Part shown: in pieces, positions 13,861-21,193 of the stretch
Position numbering within the stretch: position 1 is the stretch's first letter
Layout: each line of letters opens with the position of its first letter
From: AC-32 sp035473395
GTDB taxonomy: Bacteria > Actinomycetota > Thermoleophilia > Gaiellales > Gaiellaceae
Assembly (NCBI GenBank): GCA_035473395.1
Contig: DATIOF010000150.1
Location: 1 to 22,006 of the forward strand
Reading direction: 5' to 3'
DNA length: 22,006 nucleotides
The notes under the pieces: model-generated
Database searches by the model: none
What the model saw: only the letters and a program-made list of their open reading frames with translations
Told to the model about the DNA's origin: nothing
Position numbers and translations under genes: made by a program

Positions 13861-14340
13861 TCAGCTCCCGGGCGGCGGCTGCCCGAGGGGAAACGTCGTC
13901 AGGAAGTCCGGCAGCGACTGGTACGCCCCGTCGTCGATCGACATCACGCCGTCGTTGACCCCCATGTCGCCGGCGCCGTCGACGCCGACCTGGCCGTGCG
14001 CCACGGCCGAGATCGAGATCCCGCTGCCCCTGACGCTGATCGTGAAGTGGCCGTCCTCGACGCGGAAGCCCAGGTTCCGGCCCTTGCAGTAGCTCACCTG
14101 CCGGGAGATGCGGTGCCGCTTGCAGCTCCACTGCGGGTCATTGCCGTCCCCGGGCTTGAAGTCGCGCACCTGGACGCGCCCGTTGCCGACCCGCCCGATG
14201 ACCGTCCCGGTCACGTTGAGGGTCAGCATCCCGCGCCCGCGTTTGACCGAGAGCGTCCCGTCGGTCGGGACACCGCCGGCCAGCGCGAGCGGTACCGTGC
14301 TGGCCAACAGGAGCAGCATGAGTACGAGGATCCGCGTCAT
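13861..14340 (-). CDS. Small secreted protein of unknown function
   Basis: A 159-residue protein with a clear signal peptide (MTRILVLMLLLLASTVPLALA, about 1-21, AxA-like cleavage before GG). The mature part is Gly/Val-rich and probably all beta: alternating strands such as GTLSVKRGRGMLTLNVTGTV, NGRVQVRDF and GHFTISVRGSGISISAVAHG. Two Cys (near 73 and 84, in WSCKRHRISRQVSYCKG) could form a disulfide. No catalytic motif is seen and I do not recognise the family. It ends 25 bp before the two-component regulator and could be its sensed or controlled partner, although each has its own -10 candidate. The start at ATG 14340 fits TACTGT seven bases upstream. Confidence 0.72.
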   Translation of the reverse strand: MTRILVLMLLLLASTVPLALAGGVPTDGTLSVKRGRGMLTLNVTGTVIGRVGNGRVQVRDFKPGDGNDPQWSCKRHRISRQVSYCKGRNLGFRVEDGHFTISVRGSGISISAVAHGQVGVDGAGDMGVNDGVMSIDDGAYQSLPDFLTTFPLGQPPPGS

Positions 14341-14347
14341 CTGTTCG

Positions 14348-14353
14348 ACAGTA
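14348..14353 (-). promoter_or_regulatory. -10 element of secreted-protein gene (leaderless)
   Basis: Minus strand TACTGT, 7 nt, then ATG at 14340. It lies in the 54-bp divergent gap shared with the gene starting at 14395, for which no equally clear box is seen. Confidence 0.4.
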
Positions 14354-14394
14354 TCGGCGGCTCAGGTGAGTTGGGGATCAGCGGGTTGTAAGGA

Positions 14395-16008
14395 ATGCGT
14401 AAACGCTTTGCGATAGCTGCGCTGGCAGCGGGGATCGCGGTTGGAGCCGCGGCCTCTGCGCCGGCAAAAACGGGGCCTCCGCGGCTGCTGGGCCTGCGAA
14501 TCTCGAACGGCGGCACGCCCTTCGCCGGCGACACGCCGTGGCTGGCGACGGTCAGCCCGAACGGCGACGGCTTTCGCGATCGCGCGTTGATCCGCTTCAA
14601 GCTCGACCACGCGGCCACGGTCGAGGTGCGGGTGGTCGCAACGGACGAGGTCCGCCGCCCCGTGCAGACGGTCTGGAGCACACGGCGGCGGCTCACGGCG
14701 GGCCCGCACACGATCGCCTGGAGGCCGGCACGGTCGACGCCCGACCGCACGTATCTGGTCCGGTTCGTCGTCGCCGGCCCGAACGGCGGCCGTCGCGTGT
14801 ACGGCTACGAGCCGCCGCGGCCGAACCGGCTGACGAGCGGGCTGGTCGTCCGCGTGCAGGGAATCGAGGCCGGCTTCCTCGCCCGCAGCTACCCGGTCGG
14901 CGGGACGGCGACCGTCGGGATCGCCACCGACGCGAAGCAGGTGCGGCTGCAGCTCTTCTCGTTCGCAAGCCTGCCGAAGCCGACCGTGCACGACCTGCGC
15001 ACCGGCGGCGTCGCGGTCGCTCCGGCGGTGCAGCTCGCCTGGCTGGCCCGCGGCAGCGCGCCCCACTACGTGCAGATCAGCGCCGCGGGCGTCGCCCAGA
15101 GCGGCCTCTACTTCCTGCGCGTGAACTCGCCGGACGGACGCGTCGGGTACGCGCCGCTGATCCTGCGGCCGCGCACGCTCGGCGAGCACAAGGTCGCGGT
15201 CGTGCTCTCGACGAACACGTGGCAGGCGTACAACTTCCTCGACGCCAACGGCGACGGCTGGGGCGACAGCTGGTACGTCGGCGGTGCGAGCCCGACGGTC
15301 GACCTGACGCGCCCGTTCCTCGAGTTCGGCGTCCCGTTCCGCTTCCGCGACTGGGACCTCAGCTTCATCTCGTGGCTGAGCCGCACCGGCAAGCAGGTCG
15401 ACTTCCTCACCGACGACGACCTCGAGCGAGTCGCCGGCGGCGACGCGCTGCGGCGTGCCTACGACCTTGTCGTCTTCCCCGGCCACGAGGAGTACGTCGG
15501 CGGCCACGCCTACGACGTCGTCAAGCGCTACCGCGACCTCGGCGGCGACCTGATGTTCCTCTCGGCGAACAACTTCTTTTGGAAGGTGGCGCGCTCGGGC
15601 CAGACGCTGCGGCGGGTGGCAATGTGGCGCACGCTCGGCAAGCCGGAGGCGTCGCTCGTCGGGGTGCAGTGGTCGGCCTCGAACTACGGCACTTCGCAGG
15701 CTCCCTATGTCGTGCAGGGCGCGAGCACGGCGCCGTGGGCGTTCGCGGGGACGGGGCTTCACAACGGCTCGGCGTTCGGCCGCTACGGGATCGAGATCGA
15801 CGCGCGCACGCCGAGCTCGCCGGCCGGGACGCGGCTGCTTGCGCGGATCCCGAGCGCGATCGGCTCAAACGACGCGGAGATGACGTACTACGAGAGCGGC
15901 TCCGGCGCGCGCGTCTTCGCAGCCGGCGCGCTCAACTTCGCGGCGTCGATCACCGACCCGGCGATCTCGCGGCTGGTCGAGAACGTCTGGGCCCGGCTGG
16001 CGCGCTAG
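14395..16008 (+). CDS. Secreted protein with N,N-dimethylformamidase-beta-like domain
   Basis: A 537-residue exported protein. It has a signal peptide (about 1-24), then a FlgD-type Ig-like domain introduced by VSPNGDGFRD (53-62), then a linker domain, then a large C-terminal domain (about 262-537) resembling the beta subunit of N,N-dimethylformamidase. That domain is a class-I-amidotransferase-like fold in which the catalytic Cys is absent. Here the would-be nucleophile elbow is VVFPGHEEYVGG (359-370), with H364/E365/E366 instead of Cys. Other conserved-looking blocks are NTWQAYNFLDANGDGWG (274-290), FLSANNFFW (388-396) and MTYYESGSGARVFAAG (496-511). In the known enzyme, Tyr and Glu ligands hold a mononuclear iron. 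Which residues correspond here needs an alignment. No small alpha subunit gene is nearby. Its stop shares a CTAG with the opposing gene. Confidence 0.75.
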   Translation: MRKRFAIAALAAGIAVGAAASAPAKTGPPRLLGLRISNGGTPFAGDTPWLATVSPNGDGFRDRALIRFKLDHAATVEVRVVATDEVRRPVQTVWSTRRRLTAGPHTIAWRPARSTPDRTYLVRFVVAGPNGGRRVYGYEPPRPNRLTSGLVVRVQGIEAGFLARSYPVGGTATVGIATDAKQVRLQLFSFASLPKPTVHDLRTGGVAVAPAVQLAWLARGSAPHYVQISAAGVAQSGLYFLRVNSPDGRVGYAPLILRPRTLGEHKVAVVLSTNTWQAYNFLDANGDGWGDSWYVGGASPTVDLTRPFLEFGVPFRFRDWDLSFISWLSRTGKQVDFLTDDDLERVAGGDALRRAYDLVVFPGHEEYVGGHAYDVVKRYRDLGGDLMFLSANNFFWKVARSGQTLRRVAMWRTLGKPEASLVGVQWSASNYGTSQAPYVVQGASTAPWAFAGTGLHNGSAFGRYGIEIDARTPSSPAGTRLLARIPSAIGSNDAEMTYYESGSGARVFAAGALNFAASITDPAISRLVENVWARLAR

Positions 16009-16856
16009 TCGTAGGTGAAGAAGCCGCGGCCGGTCTTGCGGCCGAGGTTGCCTTCGCGCTGCATCTCCAGCAGCCGCTCCGGCGGCGCCATCCGCTCCTC
16101 ACCGAGCGCGCCGTGCAACGCCTCCGAGGCGTGGACGTGAACGTCGATGCCGATCAGGTCGATCAGCGCGCACGGCCCGATCGGCCAGTTCACCCCGAAC
16201 CGCATCGCGCGGTCGACGTCCTCCGGGCTGACTCGCGCCTCGTCGAGCACGCGCACGCAGTCGTTCAGCAGCGGGATCAGGATCCGGTTGACGATGAACC
16301 CCGGCGTGTCGTTGCAGGCGACCGGCTCCTTGCCGAGCCGCTGCGCGAAGGCAAACGCGGTCTCGAAGGCATCGTCGCTCGTCTGTGCGGTGCGGACGAC
16401 CTCGACCAGCGGCAGCACCGGCGCGGGGTTGAAGAAGTGCATGCCCACCACGCGCTCCGGTGTCTCCGTGGCGTCGCCGATCTGGGTGACGGAGAGCGCG
16501 GAGGTGTTGGTGGCCAGGATCGCCGGCGGCGGTGCGATCCCGTCGAGCTGGCCGAAGAGCTCGCGCTTGACCTCGAGGTCCTCGAAGGCGGCCTCGATCA
16601 CGAGCTGGCAGTCCGCCAGGTCGGCGAGCTCGTTCGTCAGCGTCAGGCGGCCGAGCGCGGCGTCCTTCTCGTCCTGGGTCAACCGCTCCTTCTCGACGCC
16701 GCGGCTGAGGTAGTGGTCGATCCGCTGCCGCGCGCGCTCACCGGCTTCGGGCTCGACCTCGCGACCGACGACCTCGAACCCGGCCTGCAGGCAGACCTGA
16801 GCGATCCCGGCACCCATCGTGCCGAGCCCGACGACCCCAACCCGAGCGACCTCCAC
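16005..16856 (-). CDS. hbd: 3-hydroxybutyryl-CoA / 3-hydroxyacyl-CoA dehydrogenase
   Basis: A 283-residue NAD(P)-dependent 3-hydroxyacyl-CoA dehydrogenase, converting (S)-3-hydroxyacyl-CoA to 3-ketoacyl-CoA or the reverse. The Rossmann GxGxxG is VGLGTMGAG (9-17). Catalytic-region residues are S119 (NTSALSV), H140 (GMHFFNPAPV) with E152 (VEVVR), and N190 (PGFIVNRIL). The C-terminal helical domain ends GNLGRKTGRGFFTYD, typical of the family. The start is GTG 16856, eight bases after TAGGAT. The next gene upstream is a thiolase, the following step of beta-oxidation or of butanoate/polyhydroxybutyrate-type metabolism, but the two appear to be transcribed separately. Its stop (TAG) and the convergent gene's stop share the palindrome CTAG. 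Confidence 0.94.
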   Translation of the reverse strand: MEVARVGVVGLGTMGAGIAQVCLQAGFEVVGREVEPEAGERARQRIDHYLSRGVEKERLTQDEKDAALGRLTLTNELADLADCQLVIEAAFEDLEVKRELFGQLDGIAPPPAILATNTSALSVTQIGDATETPERVVGMHFFNPAPVLPLVEVVRTAQTSDDAFETAFAFAQRLGKEPVACNDTPGFIVNRILIPLLNDCVRVLDEARVSPEDVDRAMRFGVNWPIGPCALIDLIGIDVHVHASEALHGALGEERMAPPERLLEMQREGNLGRKTGRGFFTYD

Positions 16857-16864
16857 GGCGCGCG

Positions 16865-16870
16865 ATCCTA
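16865..16870 (-). promoter_or_regulatory. -10 element of hydroxyacyl-CoA dehydrogenase gene (leaderless)
   Basis: Minus strand TAGGAT, 8 nt, then GTG at 16856. It fits the window-wide pattern. Confidence 0.5.
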
Positions 16871-16911
16871 TGCGCTCCGTCCTCCGTGCCCTCGCGTGAA
16901 CCCTTTCCCCC

Positions 16912-16926
16912 GGGGCCTTCGGCCCC
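16912..16926 (-). terminator. Hairpin downstream of thiolase gene
   Basis: GGGGCC-TTC-GGCCCC, a six-pair G/C stem about 70 nt after the thiolase stop and 42 nt upstream of the next gene's -10 box. It is flanked by a C-run (G-run on the minus strand), not a T-run. Likely a tail-less terminator separating thiolase from the dehydrogenase gene. Confidence 0.5.
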
Positions 16927-16961
16927 TAACCCCCGCTCTTGAGACTAGCGTCGAACATGTG

Positions 16962-16996
16962 ACGCGTCTGTGCCGGCTTCGTGCCGAAACCGTGTC
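16962..16996. repeat. 35-bp dispersed element, copy 2 (abutting thiolase stop)
   Basis: It is 28/35 identical, without gaps, to 8475-8509. On the minus strand it starts at the base right after the thiolase TAA. The centre can fold as CGGC-TTCGT-GCCG. As in copy 1, a G/C hairpin follows some 35-50 nt further downstream in the direction of transcription. Confidence 0.55.
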
Positions 16997-18148
<1,152 letters not shown>

Positions 18149-18156
18149 GACCGTTC

Positions 18157-18163
18157 TAGACTA
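18157..18163. promoter_or_regulatory. Interlocked divergent -10 boxes for thiolase and aldehyde dehydrogenase
   Basis: Plus strand TAGACT (18157-18162) is 7 nt before the GTG at 18170. Minus strand TAGTCT (18163-18158) is 9 nt before the GTG at 18148. The boxes overlap by five bases inside the palindrome CTAGACTAG-like core. The 21-bp gap leaves no room for leaders, so both transcripts should be leaderless and mutually exclusive at initiation. Confidence 0.6.
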
Positions 18164-18169
18164 GCCCTC

Positions 18170-19594
18170 GTGGCCGTCACGACCAGCGACCGAAAGCTGC
18201 TCGTCGCGGGCGAATGGACCGAGACCGGCGAGTGGGTCGAGGTGCGCTCTCCCTACTCGGGCGAGCTGGTCAGCCGCGTCGCCAAGGCCGGTGCCGACGA
18301 GACTCGTCGCGCGATCGACGCCGCCGAGCTCGCGATGCGCGATCCCTTGCCGGCCCACAAGCGCGCGGAGATCCTCGTCAAGGTCGTGGCCGGGATCGCG
18401 CGGCGCCACGAGGAGATCGCGCGGCAGATCTCGGACGAGGCGGGCAAGCCGCTCAAGGCCGCCCGGGTCGAGACCTCGCGGGCGATGTCGACCTACACCT
18501 TCGCCGCCGTCGAGGCGCGCAAGCTGGCCGGCGAGGTGGTGCCGATGGACGCGGCGCAAGCCGGCGAGGGCAAGCTCGGCTTCACGCTGCGACGGCCGAT
18601 CGGGATCGTCGGCGCGATCTCGCCGTTCAACTTTCCGCTCAACCTGGTCGCGCACAAGCTCGCCCCGGCGCTCGCGGCCGGCTGCGCCGTCGTGCTCAAG
18701 CCGGCGAGCCAGACGCCGCTCTCGGCGCTGACGCTGGCCGAGCTCGAGGACGAGGCCGGCCTTCCGCCCGGCTGGCTCAGCGTCGTCGTCGGGCCGTCGG
18801 CCGAGATCGGCGACGTGCTGGTCGAGGACGAGCGCGTGAAGGCGATCACCTTCACCGGCTCGGGCGGCGTCGGCTGGGGCCTGAAGGAGCGCGCACCGAA
18901 GAAGAAGGTCAGCCTCGAGCTCGGCAACGCGACGCCGGTGATCGTCACGGCCGACGCCGACATCGAGACCGCGGCCGCGGCGATGGCGGCGAACGCCTTC
19001 GCCTTCGCCGGCCAGAGCTGCATCTCGGTCCAGCGGATCTACGTCGAGCGACCCGCGTACGACCGCTTCGTCGAGCTCTTCGTCCCACGCGTGCGCGAGC
19101 TCAAGGTCGGTGACCCGGCCGACGAGGAGACCGACGTCGGACCGGTGATCGACGCCGGCGCGAAGGAGCGGATCCTCGCCTGGATCGAGGAGGCGAAGGG
19201 CACGGGCGCGGAGATCCTGACGGGCGGCGAGGAGGACGGCCTGATCCAGCCGACCGTGATCGGCAACGCCTCACCTGAGCTCAAGGTCAGCTGCGAGGAG
19301 GTCTTCGGCCCGGTCGTGACCGTGAACGCGGTCGACTCGCTGGACGAGGCGATCGAACTGGCCAACTCGACGCGCTACGGCCTGCAGGCCGGGATCTTCA
19401 CGAGCCGCCTCGACAGCGCCATGCGGGCCGCGCAGGAGCTCGACTTCGGCGGCGTGATCGTCAACGAGGCGCCGACCTTCCGCTCCGACCAGATGCCTTA
19501 CGGCGGGGTCAAGGACTCGGGCAACACGCGCGAAGGGCCGGCCTACGCGGTGCGCGAGCTGACCGAAGAGCGCCTCGTCGTGATCGACCTCTAG
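18170..19594 (+). CDS. NAD(P)-dependent aldehyde dehydrogenase
   Basis: A 474-residue aldehyde dehydrogenase superfamily enzyme, oxidising an aldehyde to the acid (or acyl-CoA). Marks: SPFNFPLNLVAHKLAPALAA with N154, coenzyme-site K177 (VVLKPASQTP), Rossmann-like FTGSGGVG (228-235), general base E250 (SLELGNATPVIV) and nucleophile C284 (AGQSCISVQRIYVE). The usual ELGG is ELGN here, a modest variation also found in some family members. The C-terminal block VNEAPTFRSDQMPYGGVKDSG is normal for glyceraldehyde/lactaldehyde/succinate-semialdehyde-type groups. The frame is open far upstream, but that region encodes the thiolase on the other strand. GTG 18170 fits the usual N-terminus and the TAGACT box. 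Its substrate is unknown. Confidence 0.93.
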   Translation: MAVTTSDRKLLVAGEWTETGEWVEVRSPYSGELVSRVAKAGADETRRAIDAAELAMRDPLPAHKRAEILVKVVAGIARRHEEIARQISDEAGKPLKAARVETSRAMSTYTFAAVEARKLAGEVVPMDAAQAGEGKLGFTLRRPIGIVGAISPFNFPLNLVAHKLAPALAAGCAVVLKPASQTPLSALTLAELEDEAGLPPGWLSVVVGPSAEIGDVLVEDERVKAITFTGSGGVGWGLKERAPKKKVSLELGNATPVIVTADADIETAAAAMAANAFAFAGQSCISVQRIYVERPAYDRFVELFVPRVRELKVGDPADEETDVGPVIDAGAKERILAWIEEAKGTGAEILTGGEEDGLIQPTVIGNASPELKVSCEEVFGPVVTVNAVDSLDEAIELANSTRYGLQAGIFTSRLDSAMRAAQELDFGGVIVNEAPTFRSDQMPYGGVKDSGNTREGPAYAVRELTEERLVVIDL

Positions 19595-19740
19595 TGGTCG
19601 GGCTCGCCATCGCGCTGATGGTGATCGGGCTCGTCTTCGGGTTCGTGATCCCCTGGGTCGGGATCGTGGTCGGCCTCGTCGGGGCGCTGCTGTTCATCGC
19701 CCTCGTCACCGGCTTCGGACGACGCCCGGCGTCGAGCTAG
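19594..19740 (+). CDS. 48-aa two-helix membrane protein
   Basis: The start GTG uses the last base of the aldehyde dehydrogenase stop (TAGTG). The 48-residue product is almost wholly hydrophobic: helix 1 from about 2 to 19 (VGLAIALMVIGLVFGFVI), a Pro-Trp turn at 20-21, helix 2 from about 22 to 41, and a short basic tail GRRPASS. The layout suggests a hairpin of two membrane segments with both ends on one side. It is likely translated by coupling to the dehydrogenase. I do not recognise a family. Overlap, full use of the gap and the strongly hydrophobic composition support it as a gene. A chance frame in GC-rich sequence remains possible. Confidence 0.6.
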   Translation: MVGLAIALMVIGLVFGFVIPWVGIVVGLVGALLFIALVTGFGRRPASS

Positions 19741-19758
19741 GGAGTCCGGCAGCGCTGC

Positions 19759-19764
19759 TAGACT
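19759..19764 (+). promoter_or_regulatory. -10 element of zinc-ribbon operon
   Basis: TAGACT, 10 nt before the GTG at 19775 (13 before the second GTG at 19778). Predicted leader 0-5 nt. Identical hexamer to those at 18157 and 21101. Confidence 0.5.
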
Positions 19765-19774
19765 CGCGCCGCTC

Positions 19775-20362
19775 GTGGTGCGTTTTTCCCTGCTAAACAG
19801 GCGGTCCGGCGGCGGCACCGCGGCGGGGCCGCAACCGGTCTTCCGGCGAGCGCCCTCGCCGGGGGCGTTGCGGCGCGAACGACGCGCGATCGTCAAGGCG
19901 CGCGAGGAGCGGATTCGCCACCTCGGCGGGCTGACGCTGGAGATGTACCGCCGCTCGAGCTTCCGCGACCAGTTGCTGATCGAGCAGTGCCGCGAGATCG
20001 TCGCGCTCGAGGACCGGCTCCGCGAGCTCGACTCGATGCTGGAGGCAGTAGCGACCGCGCGGCGAGCGCCGACGACCTGCGAGTGCGGCGCGCCGGTTCC
20101 CTGGGGATCCCACTTCTGCGCCAACTGCGGGCGGCCGGTCGGCGCCGAGCCGGTCGTCGCCTGCGAGGGCTGCGGGCATCCGCTGTCGGCCGATGCCACC
20201 TTCTGCGCGCAGTGCGGCCGGCCGGTCGAGACGAGCGACGAGGTGGCGGCTGAGGCTCAAGCGGAGCCCGAGCCGGAGGCCGAAGCCGAGGCCGACCCCG
20301 CAGAGGCCGAGCCCGCGGTCGACGAGACGATCCTGCACTCGTCCGATCCCTGGGAGCGCTGA
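19775..20362 (+). CDS. Coiled-coil protein with tandem zinc ribbons
   Basis: A 195-residue cytoplasmic protein. A basic N-terminus is followed by a charged helical stretch (about 33-95, RRERRAIVKAREERIRHL and QLLIEQCREIVALEDRLREL). Next come two zinc ribbons: ribbon 1 with C102/C104 and C115/C118 (the first pair is CxC, not CxxC), and ribbon 2 with C130/C133 and C144/C147. Both have the FC-x2-CG-RPV ending of the 'double zinc ribbon' families. The C-terminus is a Glu/Ala-rich acidic tail with Pro-Glu repeats (about 157-180). Two adjacent GTG codons (19775, 19778) could start translation. It sits directly before a second zinc-ribbon gene (no gap), so the pair is probably an operon. The function is unknown. 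Such proteins usually mediate protein contacts. Confidence 0.82.
   Translation: MVRFSLLNRRSGGGTAAGPQPVFRRAPSPGALRRERRAIVKAREERIRHLGGLTLEMYRRSSFRDQLLIEQCREIVALEDRLRELDSMLEAVATARRAPTTCECGAPVPWGSHFCANCGRPVGAEPVVACEGCGHPLSADATFCAQCGRPVETSDEVAAEAQAEPEPEAEAEADPAEAEPAVDETILHSSDPWER
20352..20356 (+). promoter_or_regulatory. Shine-Dalgarno of second zinc-ribbon gene
   Basis: GGGAG, 6 nt before the GTG at 20363 and inside the preceding coding sequence. It supports that start and reinitiation at TGAGTG. Confidence 0.45.
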
Positions 20363-21046
20363 GTGGCGCACCCGGAGGACGACCGGCGCTGCCCGCGCTG
20401 CGGCACGCAGTACAACGACGGCCAGGAGTACTGCCTCGAATGCGGCGAGCGGCTACCTGCGCATCCAAGCCTGATCACCCGGCTCGGCGCACGCTGGCGC
20501 CGGCGCATCGGCTGGTATCCGGGCGACTGGATCTGGCCGGCACTGCTGGCGCTGGTGGTGGCGATCGTGGCGGGCGTCGTCTCGGCCGTGTGGCTCGCCG
20601 ACGACTCGAGCTCGGCCAACGGCACGGTCGTCCGCACCGACGTCGGCTCATCGACGAGCGTGCCGACCCAGACCGCGCCCGAGCCGACGACCACGGCGCC
20701 GACGACGACAGCCCCGACAGGCACAACCGCGGCGCCCCCGCCTCCCCCGCCGCCGAAGCCCTCCCCGGTCGCGTGGCCCGCGACGAAGAGCGGCTGGACG
20801 ATCGTGCTCGACTCGGTGCCGACCACGAACGGCCGGGCCGGCGCGATCGGCGAGGCCAAGCAGGCGCTGCGCCTGGGCTTGAAGCCGGTCGGCGTGATCG
20901 ACTCCTCGGCCTTCTCGAGCCTCCACCCGGGCTACTTCGTCGTCTTCTTCGGGATCTACGACAACGAGGTCGAGGCGCAGAGCCACGTGATCGAAGCCCA
21001 CCGCCGCGGCTACCGCGAGCCGTACCCTCGCCGGATCACCCGCTGA
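20363..21046 (+). CDS. Zinc-ribbon membrane protein with extracellular SPOR-like domain
   Basis: A 227-residue protein with four parts. The cytoplasmic zinc ribbon has CPRCG and CLECGE (C10, C13, C24, C27). A single membrane helix follows (about 57-78, IWPALLALVVAIVAGVVSAV). Then comes a Thr/Pro-rich external linker (about 98-138) with a seven-Pro run, and a C-terminal alpha/beta domain (about 144-215). That domain has the SPOR feel: GWTIVLDSVP, AIGEAKQALRLGLKPVGVID, GYFVVFFGIYDNEVEAQSHV. SPOR domains bind denuded peptidoglycan glycans, often at division sites; that match is by pattern, not search. The start GTG 20363 abuts the TGA of the previous gene, with GGGAG six bases upstream. Together the pair looks like a membrane-spanning module linking a cytoplasmic zinc-ribbon partner to the wall. 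Confidence 0.78.
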   Translation: MAHPEDDRRCPRCGTQYNDGQEYCLECGERLPAHPSLITRLGARWRRRIGWYPGDWIWPALLALVVAIVAGVVSAVWLADDSSSANGTVVRTDVGSSTSVPTQTAPEPTTTAPTTTAPTGTTAAPPPPPPPKPSPVAWPATKSGWTIVLDSVPTTNGRAGAIGEAKQALRLGLKPVGVIDSSAFSSLHPGYFVVFFGIYDNEVEAQSHVIEAHRRGYREPYPRRITR

Positions 21047-21078
21047 CGTTTACCGCAAAGCCAACGGGGTACCCGACT

Positions 21079-21106
21079 TTGTAACACGGCCCTGGTTCGT
21101 TAGACT
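21079..21106 (+). promoter_or_regulatory. Promoter of the 149-aa gene with recognisable -35
   Basis: TTGTAA (21079-21084), 16-bp spacer, TAGACT (21101-21106). It is the only promoter candidate in the window with a -35 resembling TTGACA. Its start codon lies 88 bp downstream, so this transcript has a real leader. Confidence 0.5.
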
Positions 21107-21193
21107 CAGCGTCGCAGGCAGTGCCAGGTCGAGGGTTAACCGCCCATTAACAAAGCTTTGCGGGAGATTAATAGGAGCCGGAGATACTGACTG
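21107..21193 (+). other. Structured, AT-rich 5' leader of the 149-aa gene
   Basis: The segment is AT-richer than its surroundings. It holds GTTAA/TTAAC (21135-21139 with 21147-21151), the palindrome CAAAGCTTTG (21151-21160), and GCTTTGCGG (21155-21163), the reverse complement of CCGCAAAGC at 21053-21061 upstream of the promoter. AGGAG (21173-21177) and GGAG (21180-21183) could serve as Shine-Dalgarno sequences for ATG 21194. It may be an operator region or a cis-acting RNA. No known riboswitch consensus is fully met. Confidence 0.4.

Noticed and set aside
21047..21193. A cyclic-di-GMP-I (GEMM) riboswitch, suggested by GCAAAGCC followed by ACGGGG
   Set aside because: The partner GGCAAACC segment and the second GGTAGC..GGGTTACC arm are missing. 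The GCAAAGCC also lies upstream of the proposed transcription start.
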